Below are positions 9,254 through 16,780 of a stretch of 64,000 nucleotides of DNA, piece by piece (position 1 is the first letter of the stretch; each line of letters starts with the position of its first letter). The DNA lies in NCBI RefSeq assembly GCF_018860805.1, contig NZ_JAHKQR010000011.1:186001-250000 (forward strand), read 5' to 3'. A program made the position numbers and the translations under genes. The notes beneath the pieces are model-generated. The model saw nothing but the letters and a program-made list of their open reading frames with translations, did not search any database and was not told where the DNA came from. This DNA is from Aestuariibacter sp. A3R04. Lineage in GTDB: Bacteria; Pseudomonadota; Gammaproteobacteria; Enterobacterales; Alteromonadaceae.

Positions 9254-10235
9254 ACCTGTGGTTGTTATTGGCGCGAACTCGTTCAGTGGCGCCAGCTTTT
9301 CTCGATACTTACTGAATTTGGGATGTGAAGTCATTGGAATCAGTCGTTCAGCACAGTCGATCAACGCGTTGGCACCACACCTATGGGGGGACATTAGCCG
9401 CTACCAATTTCATCAGTTGGATTTAAATCACGATTTGGCGGTGTTTGAAACTCTTTTTGACAAACACAAACCTACGCATATTTATAACTTTGCCGCACAA
9501 AGTATGGTCGGTCAAAGCTGGGAATTTCCGGAACACTGGTTAATGACCAATGTGGTGTCATCGGTAAAACTACACAATATGCTTCGCTACAAGGATTATC
9601 TGGAAAAGTATATTCATATCTCAACACCTGAAGTGTATGGAAGCTGTTCCGGGTTTGTAAAGGAAGATCACGCCTTTAGCCCCAGTACGCCGTACGCCGT
9701 ATCAAGAGCTGCCGCCGATATGAGTTTAAAGACGTTTTTTGACGTTCATCAGTTTCCTGTTGTTACTACCCGAGCAGCCAATGTTTACGGAGAGGGGCAG
9801 CCTCTGTATCGCATCATTCCCAAAACCATTCTGTCGATACTACGAGGTGAGACGTTGCCGCTACACGGTGGTGGTCAATCGGAACGTTCGTTTATACACA
9901 TTGATGATGTATCTGAAGCGACGCTGAAAGTTGGTGAAAATGGGAAAATTGGTCGAACTTATCATATTTCAACGCGGGAAACGGTGTCTATTCGCGCTCT
10001 GGTTGAATTGATTTGCGAGCGCCTGGAGAGTGATTTTCATGCGGTCTGTGAAATTGCTGACGACCGTCCTGGTAAAGATGCGGCCTATCTATTAGATACC
10101 AGCCGAATTCGGAGTGAGCTGGAATGGCAGGATAAAATATCATTAAGCGACGGGATAAATCGAACAATAAATTGGGCGCAAGCTAACATCGGCGTGCTAA
10201 AAAAAATTCCTATGGAATACAGACACAAGGTTTAG
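9246..10235 (+). CDS. NAD-dependent epimerase/dehydratase with YxxxR catalytic motif
   Basis: A 329-residue extended SDR of the GDP-mannose/dTDP-glucose 4,6-dehydratase-like group. The N-terminus VVVIGANSFSGASFSRYL is a slightly altered cofactor-binding loop, NFAAQSMVGQSWE follows, then STPEVYG at 126-132. RSFIHIDDV marks the substrate domain. The catalytic motif is Y150-A-V-S-R154, so the usual Lys is Arg, and the Asp of the STDEVYG dehydratase motif is Pro128. Both deviations argue against a standard 4,6-dehydratase and make an epimerase or a specialised subfamily more likely. ATG 9246 overlaps the SIS gene. The next gene starts 2 bp after its stop, so this is one operon. Confidence 0.8.
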   Translation: MNKPVVVIGANSFSGASFSRYLLNLGCEVIGISRSAQSINALAPHLWGDISRYQFHQLDLNHDLAVFETLFDKHKPTHIYNFAAQSMVGQSWEFPEHWLMTNVVSSVKLHNMLRYKDYLEKYIHISTPEVYGSCSGFVKEDHAFSPSTPYAVSRAAADMSLKTFFDVHQFPVVTTRAANVYGEGQPLYRIIPKTILSILRGETLPLHGGGQSERSFIHIDDVSEATLKVGENGKIGRTYHISTRETVSIRALVELICERLESDFHAVCEIADDRPGKDAAYLLDTSRIRSELEWQDKISLSDGINRTINWAQANIGVLKKIPMEYRHKV

Positions 10236-10237
10236 CG

Positions 10238-10891
10238 ATGGAAATTGATTTACTGAGAAATTACCCGAGAACGAACCGAGATACAAAAGCTAGAGGGGAG
10301 ACAAAAACCGAGGAGGTTAGACAGATTGCAAGGCAATTTGGTCAGGCGTTTTTTGATGGTGATCGTCAGTATGGATATGGCGGCTTTTACTATAACAGTC
10401 GTTTCTGGCAACCTGTTATACCTGATTTTAAACGCCACTTTTCACTTACTTCAGATAGTTGCGTCCTTGATGTGGGTTGCGCTAAGGGGTTTATGCTACA
10501 CGATATGCGTGAGGCTATCCCAGGTATAGATGTTCGCGGTGTTGATATTTCTGATTATGCAGTTGCGAATGCCAAAGAAGAGGTGAGGGAATGGATCCAA
10601 CAAGCCTGCGCTACCCATTTACCGTTTAATGACAATGCATTTGATGTGGTGATTTCAATAAACACTGTACACAATCTAGAGCAGGCAGAGTGCGCAATCG
10701 CACTGCAGGAAATCATGCGGGTTAGTAAAGGTAAAGCGTTTATTACTGTCGATGCTTATCGCAATGAAGATGAGAAAGCGCGAATGTTAGAATGGAATCT
10801 CACAGCGAAAACCATCATGCATGTTGATGAGTGGAAAGCATTTTTTAACGACGTTGGTTACACCGGCGACTATTATTGGTTTATGCCGTGA
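10238..10891 (+). CDS. Class I SAM-dependent methyltransferase
   Basis: A 217-residue methyltransferase of the Methyltransf_11 type. Motif I is VLDVGCAKGFML near residue 77, followed by VRGVDISDYAV (motif II), HLPFNDNAFDVVISINTVHN (post-II) and an IMRVSKGKAFITVDAY strand. The start is tightly linked to the upstream epimerase (2-bp gap) and the stop TGA overlaps the GTG start of the next gene, so it is cotranscribed. The small size and position suggest modification of a sugar nucleotide or a sugar residue; the acceptor is not predictable. Confidence 0.8.
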   Translation: MEIDLLRNYPRTNRDTKARGETKTEEVRQIARQFGQAFFDGDRQYGYGGFYYNSRFWQPVIPDFKRHFSLTSDSCVLDVGCAKGFMLHDMREAIPGIDVRGVDISDYAVANAKEEVREWIQQACATHLPFNDNAFDVVISINTVHNLEQAECAIALQEIMRVSKGKAFITVDAYRNEDEKARMLEWNLTAKTIMHVDEWKAFFNDVGYTGDYYWFMP

Positions 10892-11847
10892 AACAACTTC
10901 AGGATTACTACTTTAGCATGTTGCGCATTCGGCTTATCGAAGAAGCCATAGCTGAGCGCTACAGCGAGCAAAAAATGCGCTGCCCCACCCATTTATCCAT
11001 TGGTCAGGAAGCGTGCGCTGTTGGGATTTCGGCGAAGCTATTACCTAAGGATAAGGTATTTAGCTCCCATCGTGCACATGCTCACTACCTGGCGAAAGGA
11101 GGGAATCTCAATCGACTGATTGCAGAATTGTACGGCAAAGGTAGTGGTTGTACCGGGGGCCGGGGAGGCTCTATGCATCTCACTGACTTAGACGCGGGAT
11201 TTGTAGCCAGTACTGCGATTGTAGCGAACAGTATTCCCGTAGCTGCTGGACAGGCATTACATCAGCAATTGCGCGGCGAAACGCAGTTGACAGTGTCTTA
11301 TTTTGGTGAAGGTGCTACCGAAGAAGGTGCTTTTTATGAGACGGCAAACTTCGCTGTGGTCAAACAGTTACCCCTGTTATTAGTATGCGAAAACAATCGT
11401 TATTCTGTTTACAGTAGCCTCGCTTGTCGTCAACCGAAAAACCGCTCAATTAAGGCATTGGCAGAGGCAATAGGCATATATTCTCTCGAAGGGAATGGAA
11501 ACGATGTTCGGGAAGTCGCTGCACGTGCGTCACAGGCCGTTTCACATATTCGGGCGGGCAATGGCCCGGCATTTATAGAGCTTCACACCTATCGGCACAG
11601 AGAGCACTGTGGGCCCCATTTTGATGATGATCTGGGGTACAGACCTAAGGAAGAACGCGAATCATGGTTTAAACGCGATCCGTTACAAACGGTGGAAGAT
11701 ATATTGTCGGCCATCCCGCATTGGAAAAAAGCTAAAGCCAGTATGATTGAGAAAATTGAAAAAGAAATCGGGGAGGCGTTTGACGCTGCAATCAATGCGC
11801 CTTTTCCCGATTCTGACAACAACGAAGTTTATGTGTATGCAGAATAA
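10888..11847 (+). CDS. TPP-dependent dehydrogenase E1 component, alpha-like subunit
   Basis: Resembles the alpha subunit of pyruvate/2-oxoacid dehydrogenase E1 (319 residues). Seen: HLSIGQEA (residues 35-42), FSSHRAHAHYLAKGG, GGRGGSMHL, and the TPP motif G140-E-G142 ending in N169-N170. The usual GDG is GEG here. GTG 10888 is chosen because it overlaps the upstream TGA (GTGA); a TTG at 10876 extends the frame but lies inside the previous gene. No E2 or E3 gene is nearby, so the pair probably performs a TPP-dependent carboligation or decarboxylation on a sugar precursor and not lipoyl transfer. That role is inference; the fold assignment is firm. Confidence 0.85.
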   Translation: MKQLQDYYFSMLRIRLIEEAIAERYSEQKMRCPTHLSIGQEACAVGISAKLLPKDKVFSSHRAHAHYLAKGGNLNRLIAELYGKGSGCTGGRGGSMHLTDLDAGFVASTAIVANSIPVAAGQALHQQLRGETQLTVSYFGEGATEEGAFYETANFAVVKQLPLLLVCENNRYSVYSSLACRQPKNRSIKALAEAIGIYSLEGNGNDVREVAARASQAVSHIRAGNGPAFIELHTYRHREHCGPHFDDDLGYRPKEERESWFKRDPLQTVEDILSAIPHWKKAKASMIEKIEKEIGEAFDAAINAPFPDSDNNEVYVYAE

Positions 11848-12892
11848 AACCACCACTTTTGCCAAGCAAATATGTGCAGCGCAGGCTAGTGCGATGAGAG
11901 CTGACAAGCAGATGATTTGTATGGGGTTAGGAATAGATGATCCCAAAGCTATATTCGGTACGACAGCTGGCTTATCAGAAGACTTTGGCAGCAAAAGGGT
12001 ATTTGATACGCCCACTGCAGAAAATGCAATGACTGGCGTGGGTATTGGTGCAGCTCAAGCCGGCACCCGAGTACTTATGACGCACCAACGAGTGGACTTT
12101 TTTTTGCTAGCGATGGACCAGTTAGTGAATAACGCGGCTAAATGGCACTATATGTTTAATGGTCAGTTGAAAGTGCCGTTAACTATTAGACTGATTGTCG
12201 GCAGGGGCTGGGGGCAGGGGCCAACGCATGCACAGAATTTGCAGAGTTGGTTTGCACATGTACCTGGCTTGAAAGTGGTGGTGCCAAGTAAAACAGACGC
12301 TGTTGGTCAACAACTCTATCAAGCAATAATGGACGACAACCCAACGGTATTCATCGAGCACCGGTGGTTGCACAATCAACACGGAGATGTAAGCCAGATA
12401 AGACGGTATACAGATAGAAGTGAACCAGTGAGGGTTCACGCTACAGGCGAGGACCTCACACTGGTGGCAAACAGCTACATGGTCCTAGAGGCGATACAGG
12501 CTGCCGAATTTTTGACGAAATTGGGTATTCGCTGTGACGTAATTGAAACAACCGAACTGAATGTGTCGTGCTGGAAACCTGTATTTGATGCTGTAAATAA
12601 AACGGGGCGGGTACTCGTCTGTGACAGTGCGCATCAGCATTTCTCAGTGGGTGGCGAGTTAGTAGCAAGCTGTGCAGAGCAGTGTTTTTCCGCTTTGAAA
12701 GCCGCTCCTATGAGGCTGGGTTTACCCATGCATCCAGAGCCGACCAGTTTTGGGTTAACCTCGCATTTTTACAACACTGCCTCTGATATAGTACGGCAGG
12801 TGGGCGTCATGCTGGGGCGTGAACTTCCTTTACCCGCAAAAAGAGACACTCCCCATGATGTGCCCGGCCAATGGTTTCAAGGGCCGTTTTAG
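11831..12892 (+). CDS. TPP-dependent dehydrogenase E1 component, beta-like subunit (transketolase pyrimidine/C-terminal domains)
   Basis: Partner of the preceding alpha-like subunit, which it overlaps by 17 bp. The start is placed at ATG 11831 (ATG 11837 is an alternative); the frame extends further upstream only within the alpha gene. It has the order of E1 beta chains: N-terminal pyrimidine-binding region with FDTPTAENAMTGVGIGAAQAG (the equivalent of the usual ExxxxG region), HQRVDFFLLAMDQLVNNAAKW, GRGWGQGPTHAQNLQSWF and the C-terminal transketolase region (VRVHATGEDLTLVANSYMV). Together they would form an alpha2beta2 TPP enzyme. It is the last gene of the + strand run; about 400 bp without genes follow. 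Confidence 0.85.
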   Translation: MCMQNKTTTFAKQICAAQASAMRADKQMICMGLGIDDPKAIFGTTAGLSEDFGSKRVFDTPTAENAMTGVGIGAAQAGTRVLMTHQRVDFFLLAMDQLVNNAAKWHYMFNGQLKVPLTIRLIVGRGWGQGPTHAQNLQSWFAHVPGLKVVVPSKTDAVGQQLYQAIMDDNPTVFIEHRWLHNQHGDVSQIRRYTDRSEPVRVHATGEDLTLVANSYMVLEAIQAAEFLTKLGIRCDVIETTELNVSCWKPVFDAVNKTGRVLVCDSAHQHFSVGGELVASCAEQCFSALKAAPMRLGLPMHPEPTSFGLTSHFYNTASDIVRQVGVMLGRELPLPAKRDTPHDVPGQWFQGPF

Positions 12893-13298
12893 GTTTTTTT
12901 GAGTAAGCGATCGGTGAGCCCATCTGGCGTTTAGCATAACGCCGGGGTGGGGAGGCTGATATCCATCTCAGCCTGGTCGCTTTGTTCCGGGCATATCATC
13001 GAATAGTCGAACACATGAAGGTCATGTGATTTGGCGGAACAAACAGTTTTTCCGGTCAATGATGATCGGTTTAATCCTCCTCCCGGCTGCTCAAACAGAG
13101 CTCCCCTGATTTTTATACCTCGCCACTGATGTCACATGGTGGTCTCGATTGAAATAAAACAAAGTGCCATAGCAAAGTCAGAAGCTGAATGTGAGAACTA
13201 CCGGATGCATACTTTTGTGATGTTATCCTTGCAGGTATGCAGGACGTGAGAGGGGGATAGGTGAGTAACAAACCAGGGAGGTTTGTTACTCAGTATTG
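12893..13298. other. Gene-free stretch rich in inverted repeats
   Basis: I find no credible coding region here. Perfect or near-perfect stems are unusually dense: 12926-12931/12938-12943, 12953-12959/12968-12974, an outer 9-bp stem 12981-12989/13035-13043 enclosing 13012-13018/13022-13028, 13052-13057/13064-13069 (one wobble), 13206-13212/13235-13241 and 13262-13274/13280-13292. None is followed by a long T-run. It lies between a + strand operon end and the 3' end of a minus-strand gene, so part of it must serve transcription termination; a structured RNA is possible but unproven. Confidence 0.5.
13262..13292. repeat. Perfect 13-bp inverted repeat beside a sulfotransferase stop codon
   Basis: TGAGTAACAAACC and its exact reverse complement flank a 5-base loop AGGGA. 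The repeat sits 6 bp beyond the stop of the minus-strand sulfotransferase gene. No T-tract follows in either direction, so it is not a classical intrinsic terminator, but a role as RNA 3' stabiliser or bidirectional terminator is plausible. Confidence 0.7.
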
Positions 13299-14108
13299 TT
13301 AACGAAATGTGGTTAAATCGTAGTCGAGAGCCTGATACTTATTAATAACATCGTATTTATCAGCAAAATACGACAGTATGTATTCAAAGATAAACCGTCT
13401 GGGCTCATCCCAAAAGGTGTTATAGATGTCTTTGACACTGACCGGTACTACGGCATGATGAGAATTAATTTTACCGAAATTGAAAACATCGTGAAGATAA
13501 CTCTCGGTTACATTGAGACCTGGACAAAGGTAAGTCACAAATCGTGAAAATTCACTCTTTTCCTTCGTGAGAGACTCGTAAAAGAACAATTGTCGTTTTG
13601 GTAATGTGAGAAGATCGACTTCGTAATTAAATACGCGATATGCCGCAACGGCAAACTCTACCTGACCATATGAAAATACAGTGCCAAATTTCTCAGTGAA
13701 AGCGATAAACAAGCCAGGTATCTCATTGATAAGTAGGTTTAAATTTCCACGGTATCTGTCATAGTTTGGAGGGGCATTATTTTTGATTTTTGATTCAGAT
13801 TGAGAATTAATACGGTAGACAGGGTGGCGCAATAGCCCACAGAATCTCCCCTTTAGTTTTTCAATGTGGGGCTGCATTTCTACGCCGTGCCAAGGTGTTA
13901 TATGTATTGTACCGACAAAGGTTCCACTCTGCTTTACTTTTTCATTCAGTGAGGCAGCAAGGGCATCCTCGCTTTTAAGCGATAACTTGTCTTCTGTTTC
14001 TTCGTTTGCATGCCAAGCCGTAATACTTGGGTGCAGATTGAGTACCCTAGAAACCCATTTTGTTGCACTTGAGCCTGAAGAGGCAATCATAAAACAATTC
14101 GGCGTCAT
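13299..14108 (-). CDS. Sulfotransferase-like protein
   Basis: A 269-residue P-loop protein on the minus strand. FMIASSGSSATKWVSRVLNLHP at the N-terminus matches the 5'-phosphosulfate-binding loop of PAPS sulfotransferases, and GLLRHPVYRINSQSESK near residue 90 matches the 3'-phosphate-binding RxPxxRxxS region. The family transfers sulfate from PAPS to sugars or other acceptors; bacterial members sit in capsule, LPS and glycoprotein loci. It is transcribed alone, against its neighbours, between two + strand blocks, suggesting independent acquisition or regulation. Catalytic residues other than the P-loop were not assigned, so a non-catalytic relative cannot be excluded. Confidence 0.7.
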   Translation of the reverse strand: MTPNCFMIASSGSSATKWVSRVLNLHPSITAWHANEETEDKLSLKSEDALAASLNEKVKQSGTFVGTIHITPWHGVEMQPHIEKLKGRFCGLLRHPVYRINSQSESKIKNNAPPNYDRYRGNLNLLINEIPGLFIAFTEKFGTVFSYGQVEFAVAAYRVFNYEVDLLTLPKRQLFFYESLTKEKSEFSRFVTYLCPGLNVTESYLHDVFNFGKINSHHAVVPVSVKDIYNTFWDEPRRFIFEYILSYFADKYDVINKYQALDYDLTTFR

Positions 14109-14381
14109 ATTTGGTTCCAGTCATTGTTACATTGTATTTGATATCGTTTATGTCGGCCGGCACGCTAGAGACTTTAGTATTTGTTGGTAAATCTAAAAAC
14201 GCAGGCACAATGTTTGATATATACTGCGGTATTGAGTGAAAGTGTTTAATTACAAATTCATGCTGTTATTTCTCTTCAGATTACACAACGGTGTCCGATA
14301 AAGAAAAATAGAGATTTTCTTTTTCTCTTCATCATCTGTTGATGGTAAATCATCAATTACTCTATTGAGAGCGAAATTATT

Positions 14382-15989
14382 ATGAACATTCTAGGATTGC
14401 ATTGCGGTGTTACCGCAAATCAACATGACCCAGGTGCTGCATTAATTATCGACGGCAACCTTGTGGGTGTTTATGAAGAGGAAAGGTTTTGCCGGGTAAA
14501 ATCGCCGAGAGGGACATTGCCTGTTCGAAGCACGTATCAGCTCCTGAAAGACAATCAGTTGACCATGAAAGATATCGACTTGGTGGTACATTCCGGTGTC
14601 ACGCACAATGACTTACTCCCAAGACTACAGCGTTTCCTGAAACATTATTATGGTTATGTTCCGCGAATAGAAATGGTACATCATCAAACGGCCCATATGG
14701 CATCCGCTTATTACTGTTCAGGCTTTTCTGAAGCAATGTGTATTTCGTGGGATGGATTTGGCGATGGCCTCAGCGCTCAGTATGGAACAGGTCGTAATGG
14801 AAAATTAGCAATATTGGGGAGCTGCCCTGATTCGCAATCAATTGGCCAGTTTTATACAGGGATTACTTCTTTCCTTGGCTTTAAAGCAGACGAAGACGAA
14901 TATAAGGTAATGGGGCTGGCTTCATTTGGCAGTCCCGTTTATGACTTGTCTTCTTTAGTGCAACCGACTGACACTGGTTTTGTGGTAAACGAGTCAATTT
15001 TCGATTTTTCTCCCCGACTAATGTGTAGTTTTGAACCAGCGTATAACGAACACTACATTAAGCTACTAGGTAGTCCGAGGGTAATGGAGGAACAAATAAC
15101 TCAGCGCCATAAGGATATTGCGGCGTCTGCTCAACGAGCACTGGAAGAATGCTTAGTGTCACTCGTGACTCATTTACATCGCAAAACGGGGTTGAAAAAG
15201 CTTTGCCTGGCGGGTGGAGTGGCACTTAATTGTTCTGCTAATAAGGTAATTCAGGAGTTACCATTTATTGATGAACTCTTTGTACAGCCAGCGGCAAGCG
15301 ATCGCGGTTTGCCGCTGGGTTGTGCGATTTTAGGTGCGGTCGATGAGGGGTATACTGATTTTGCGCTTTCTCACGCTTATTACGGGCCTGATTATAGCGT
15401 TGAAGAGTTGGAAAATACGCTAAAGCTAGTGGGGTTGCCCTACAAAACTATTGAATATCCGACAGAAGAGGCCGCGAGACGGTTATCCCAAGGTGAAATT
15501 CTTGGATGGATGCAGGGCCGTTCTGAATTTGGTCCCCGAGCCTTGGGTCATCGTTCTATTCTTGCAGATCCGTCGGCATCAGATATGAAAGACAAGGTTA
15601 ATGCAAGGATAAAATTTCGAGAGGAATTCAGGCCTTTTGCTCCAGCGGTTCTTGCGGAGAAAGCAAGTGATGTATTTGAAATGAATCAGTTATCGCCCTT
15701 CATGACGATAACGTTCAATGTGAAAGAAGCGTGGCAGAATAAAATCCCGGCGGTGAATCACATTAACAACTCAGCCAGAGTACAGACTGTGGCAAAAACA
15801 CCAGGTTCCTTGTTCCACGAGCTTATCTCTGATTTTTACAAATTGACCGATACACCAGCAGTATTAAACACGAGTTTTAACGTGATGGGCCAACCTATCG
15901 TTGAGACTGCTAAAGATGCGCTAACGACATTTGCCTCAAGTGGCATGGATGCTACTTTTATCGGTCCATTCCTGATTAAAAAGAAATAA
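14382..15989 (+). CDS. Carbamoyltransferase (NodU/CmcH family)
   Basis: At 535 residues it has the length and architecture of O-carbamoyltransferases such as NodU, CmcH and TobZ: an N-terminal Kae1-like domain making carbamoyl-adenylate from carbamoyl phosphate and ATP, and a C-terminal YrdC-like transfer domain. Visible landmarks are MNILGLHCG, DPGAALIIDG, the metal-binding HHQTAHMASAYY, WDGFGDG, LCLAGGVALNC, GRSEFGPRALGHRSIL and FRPFAPAVL. The product would be an O-carbamoylated sugar. It heads a + strand group with a sulfotransferase 1 bp downstream. A short inverted repeat TTGATG/CATCAA (14339-14356) lies just upstream of the start, possibly an operator. Confidence 0.9.
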   Translation: MNILGLHCGVTANQHDPGAALIIDGNLVGVYEEERFCRVKSPRGTLPVRSTYQLLKDNQLTMKDIDLVVHSGVTHNDLLPRLQRFLKHYYGYVPRIEMVHHQTAHMASAYYCSGFSEAMCISWDGFGDGLSAQYGTGRNGKLAILGSCPDSQSIGQFYTGITSFLGFKADEDEYKVMGLASFGSPVYDLSSLVQPTDTGFVVNESIFDFSPRLMCSFEPAYNEHYIKLLGSPRVMEEQITQRHKDIAASAQRALEECLVSLVTHLHRKTGLKKLCLAGGVALNCSANKVIQELPFIDELFVQPAASDRGLPLGCAILGAVDEGYTDFALSHAYYGPDYSVEELENTLKLVGLPYKTIEYPTEEAARRLSQGEILGWMQGRSEFGPRALGHRSILADPSASDMKDKVNARIKFREEFRPFAPAVLAEKASDVFEMNQLSPFMTITFNVKEAWQNKIPAVNHINNSARVQTVAKTPGSLFHELISDFYKLTDTPAVLNTSFNVMGQPIVETAKDALTTFASSGMDATFIGPFLIKKK

Positions 15990-15990
15990 T

Positions 15991-16758
15991 ATGCCTACAT
16001 ATTTTCTAATAGTATCGTTGGGACGTTGTGGATCCACATTGTTGAGCCAGAGTCTTAATCAATGTGATGGCGTGTTTTGCGATTACGAGCTTGTGAATCG
16101 GGATAGTGACAAGTTGCGCGCTGGACATATATCAATTGCGTTGCAAGAGTCCTCCTTTTCTTTTAGACACGCGTTAAGCCAGTTATGCTCTGAGAATGCT
16201 GTGGTGGGGAGTAAGTTGTCAGTTCCCCGGTATCAGTGGGCTAGTCACAGTTTTTGGAAACAGGTTATTGGCAAGCTTGCGATTGAAAACATAAAGATTG
16301 TGCATTTGTCCCGTAGCTTGATAGAGCATTTTGTTTCCAGAAAAGTTGTTAATGCAACAGGTATTTGGCATATAAGAACGAACAGCGGGTTTATGGAGGA
16401 GGCAAAAAACAGAGAAACTTACGAGTTACCAAATTTCTCAGTTTCCGAAGAAGATATCGATACATTTTGTCACGATGCACTTATCGCTGAACGATACATA
16501 ATTTCCCTTAAGCGGTCGCTACCGTATCTTTTTGTTGATTATGCCGACCTTACCCATGAAGGAAACGAGATATTGTCATTTTTAGGCACTTCGATTTCTT
16601 CGAACAACAAAGGTAATGGGCTGTTTGAAACTACAGGGATACAAAAAACGATCCGCATTCCACATGCCGATTTGATCACAAATTTCGATGCAATAGAAAT
16701 GCGATTCTTAACGTGGGAAAGAAAAAGAGAACAACTACTGTTTAATCTGAAGCAGTAA
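15991..16758 (+). CDS. Sulfotransferase family protein
   Basis: A 255-residue protein beginning LIVSLGRCGSTLLSQSLN, the 5'-PSB P-loop of the sulfotransferase superfamily (G11-R-C-G-S-T). KIVHLSRSLIEHFVSRKV near residue 105 corresponds to the strand and helix with the 3'-phosphate-binding Arg/Ser. LFVDYADLTHEG near residue 185 is the (Y/V)xYExL-like element seen in many bacterial Stf-type proteins. It begins 1 bp after the carbamoyltransferase stop, so the two are cotranscribed and may decorate the same glycan. The acceptor is unknown. Confidence 0.75.
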   Translation: MPTYFLIVSLGRCGSTLLSQSLNQCDGVFCDYELVNRDSDKLRAGHISIALQESSFSFRHALSQLCSENAVVGSKLSVPRYQWASHSFWKQVIGKLAIENIKIVHLSRSLIEHFVSRKVVNATGIWHIRTNSGFMEEAKNRETYELPNFSVSEEDIDTFCHDALIAERYIISLKRSLPYLFVDYADLTHEGNEILSFLGTSISSNNKGNGLFETTGIQKTIRIPHADLITNFDAIEMRFLTWERKREQLLFNLKQ

Positions 16759-16780
16759 ATTCTGAGAAACGAGTGATACG

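Noticed and set aside
13864-14190. Small + strand frame overlapping the sulfotransferase start
   Set aside because: No recognisable protein and it lies antisense to a gene with a clear P-loop.
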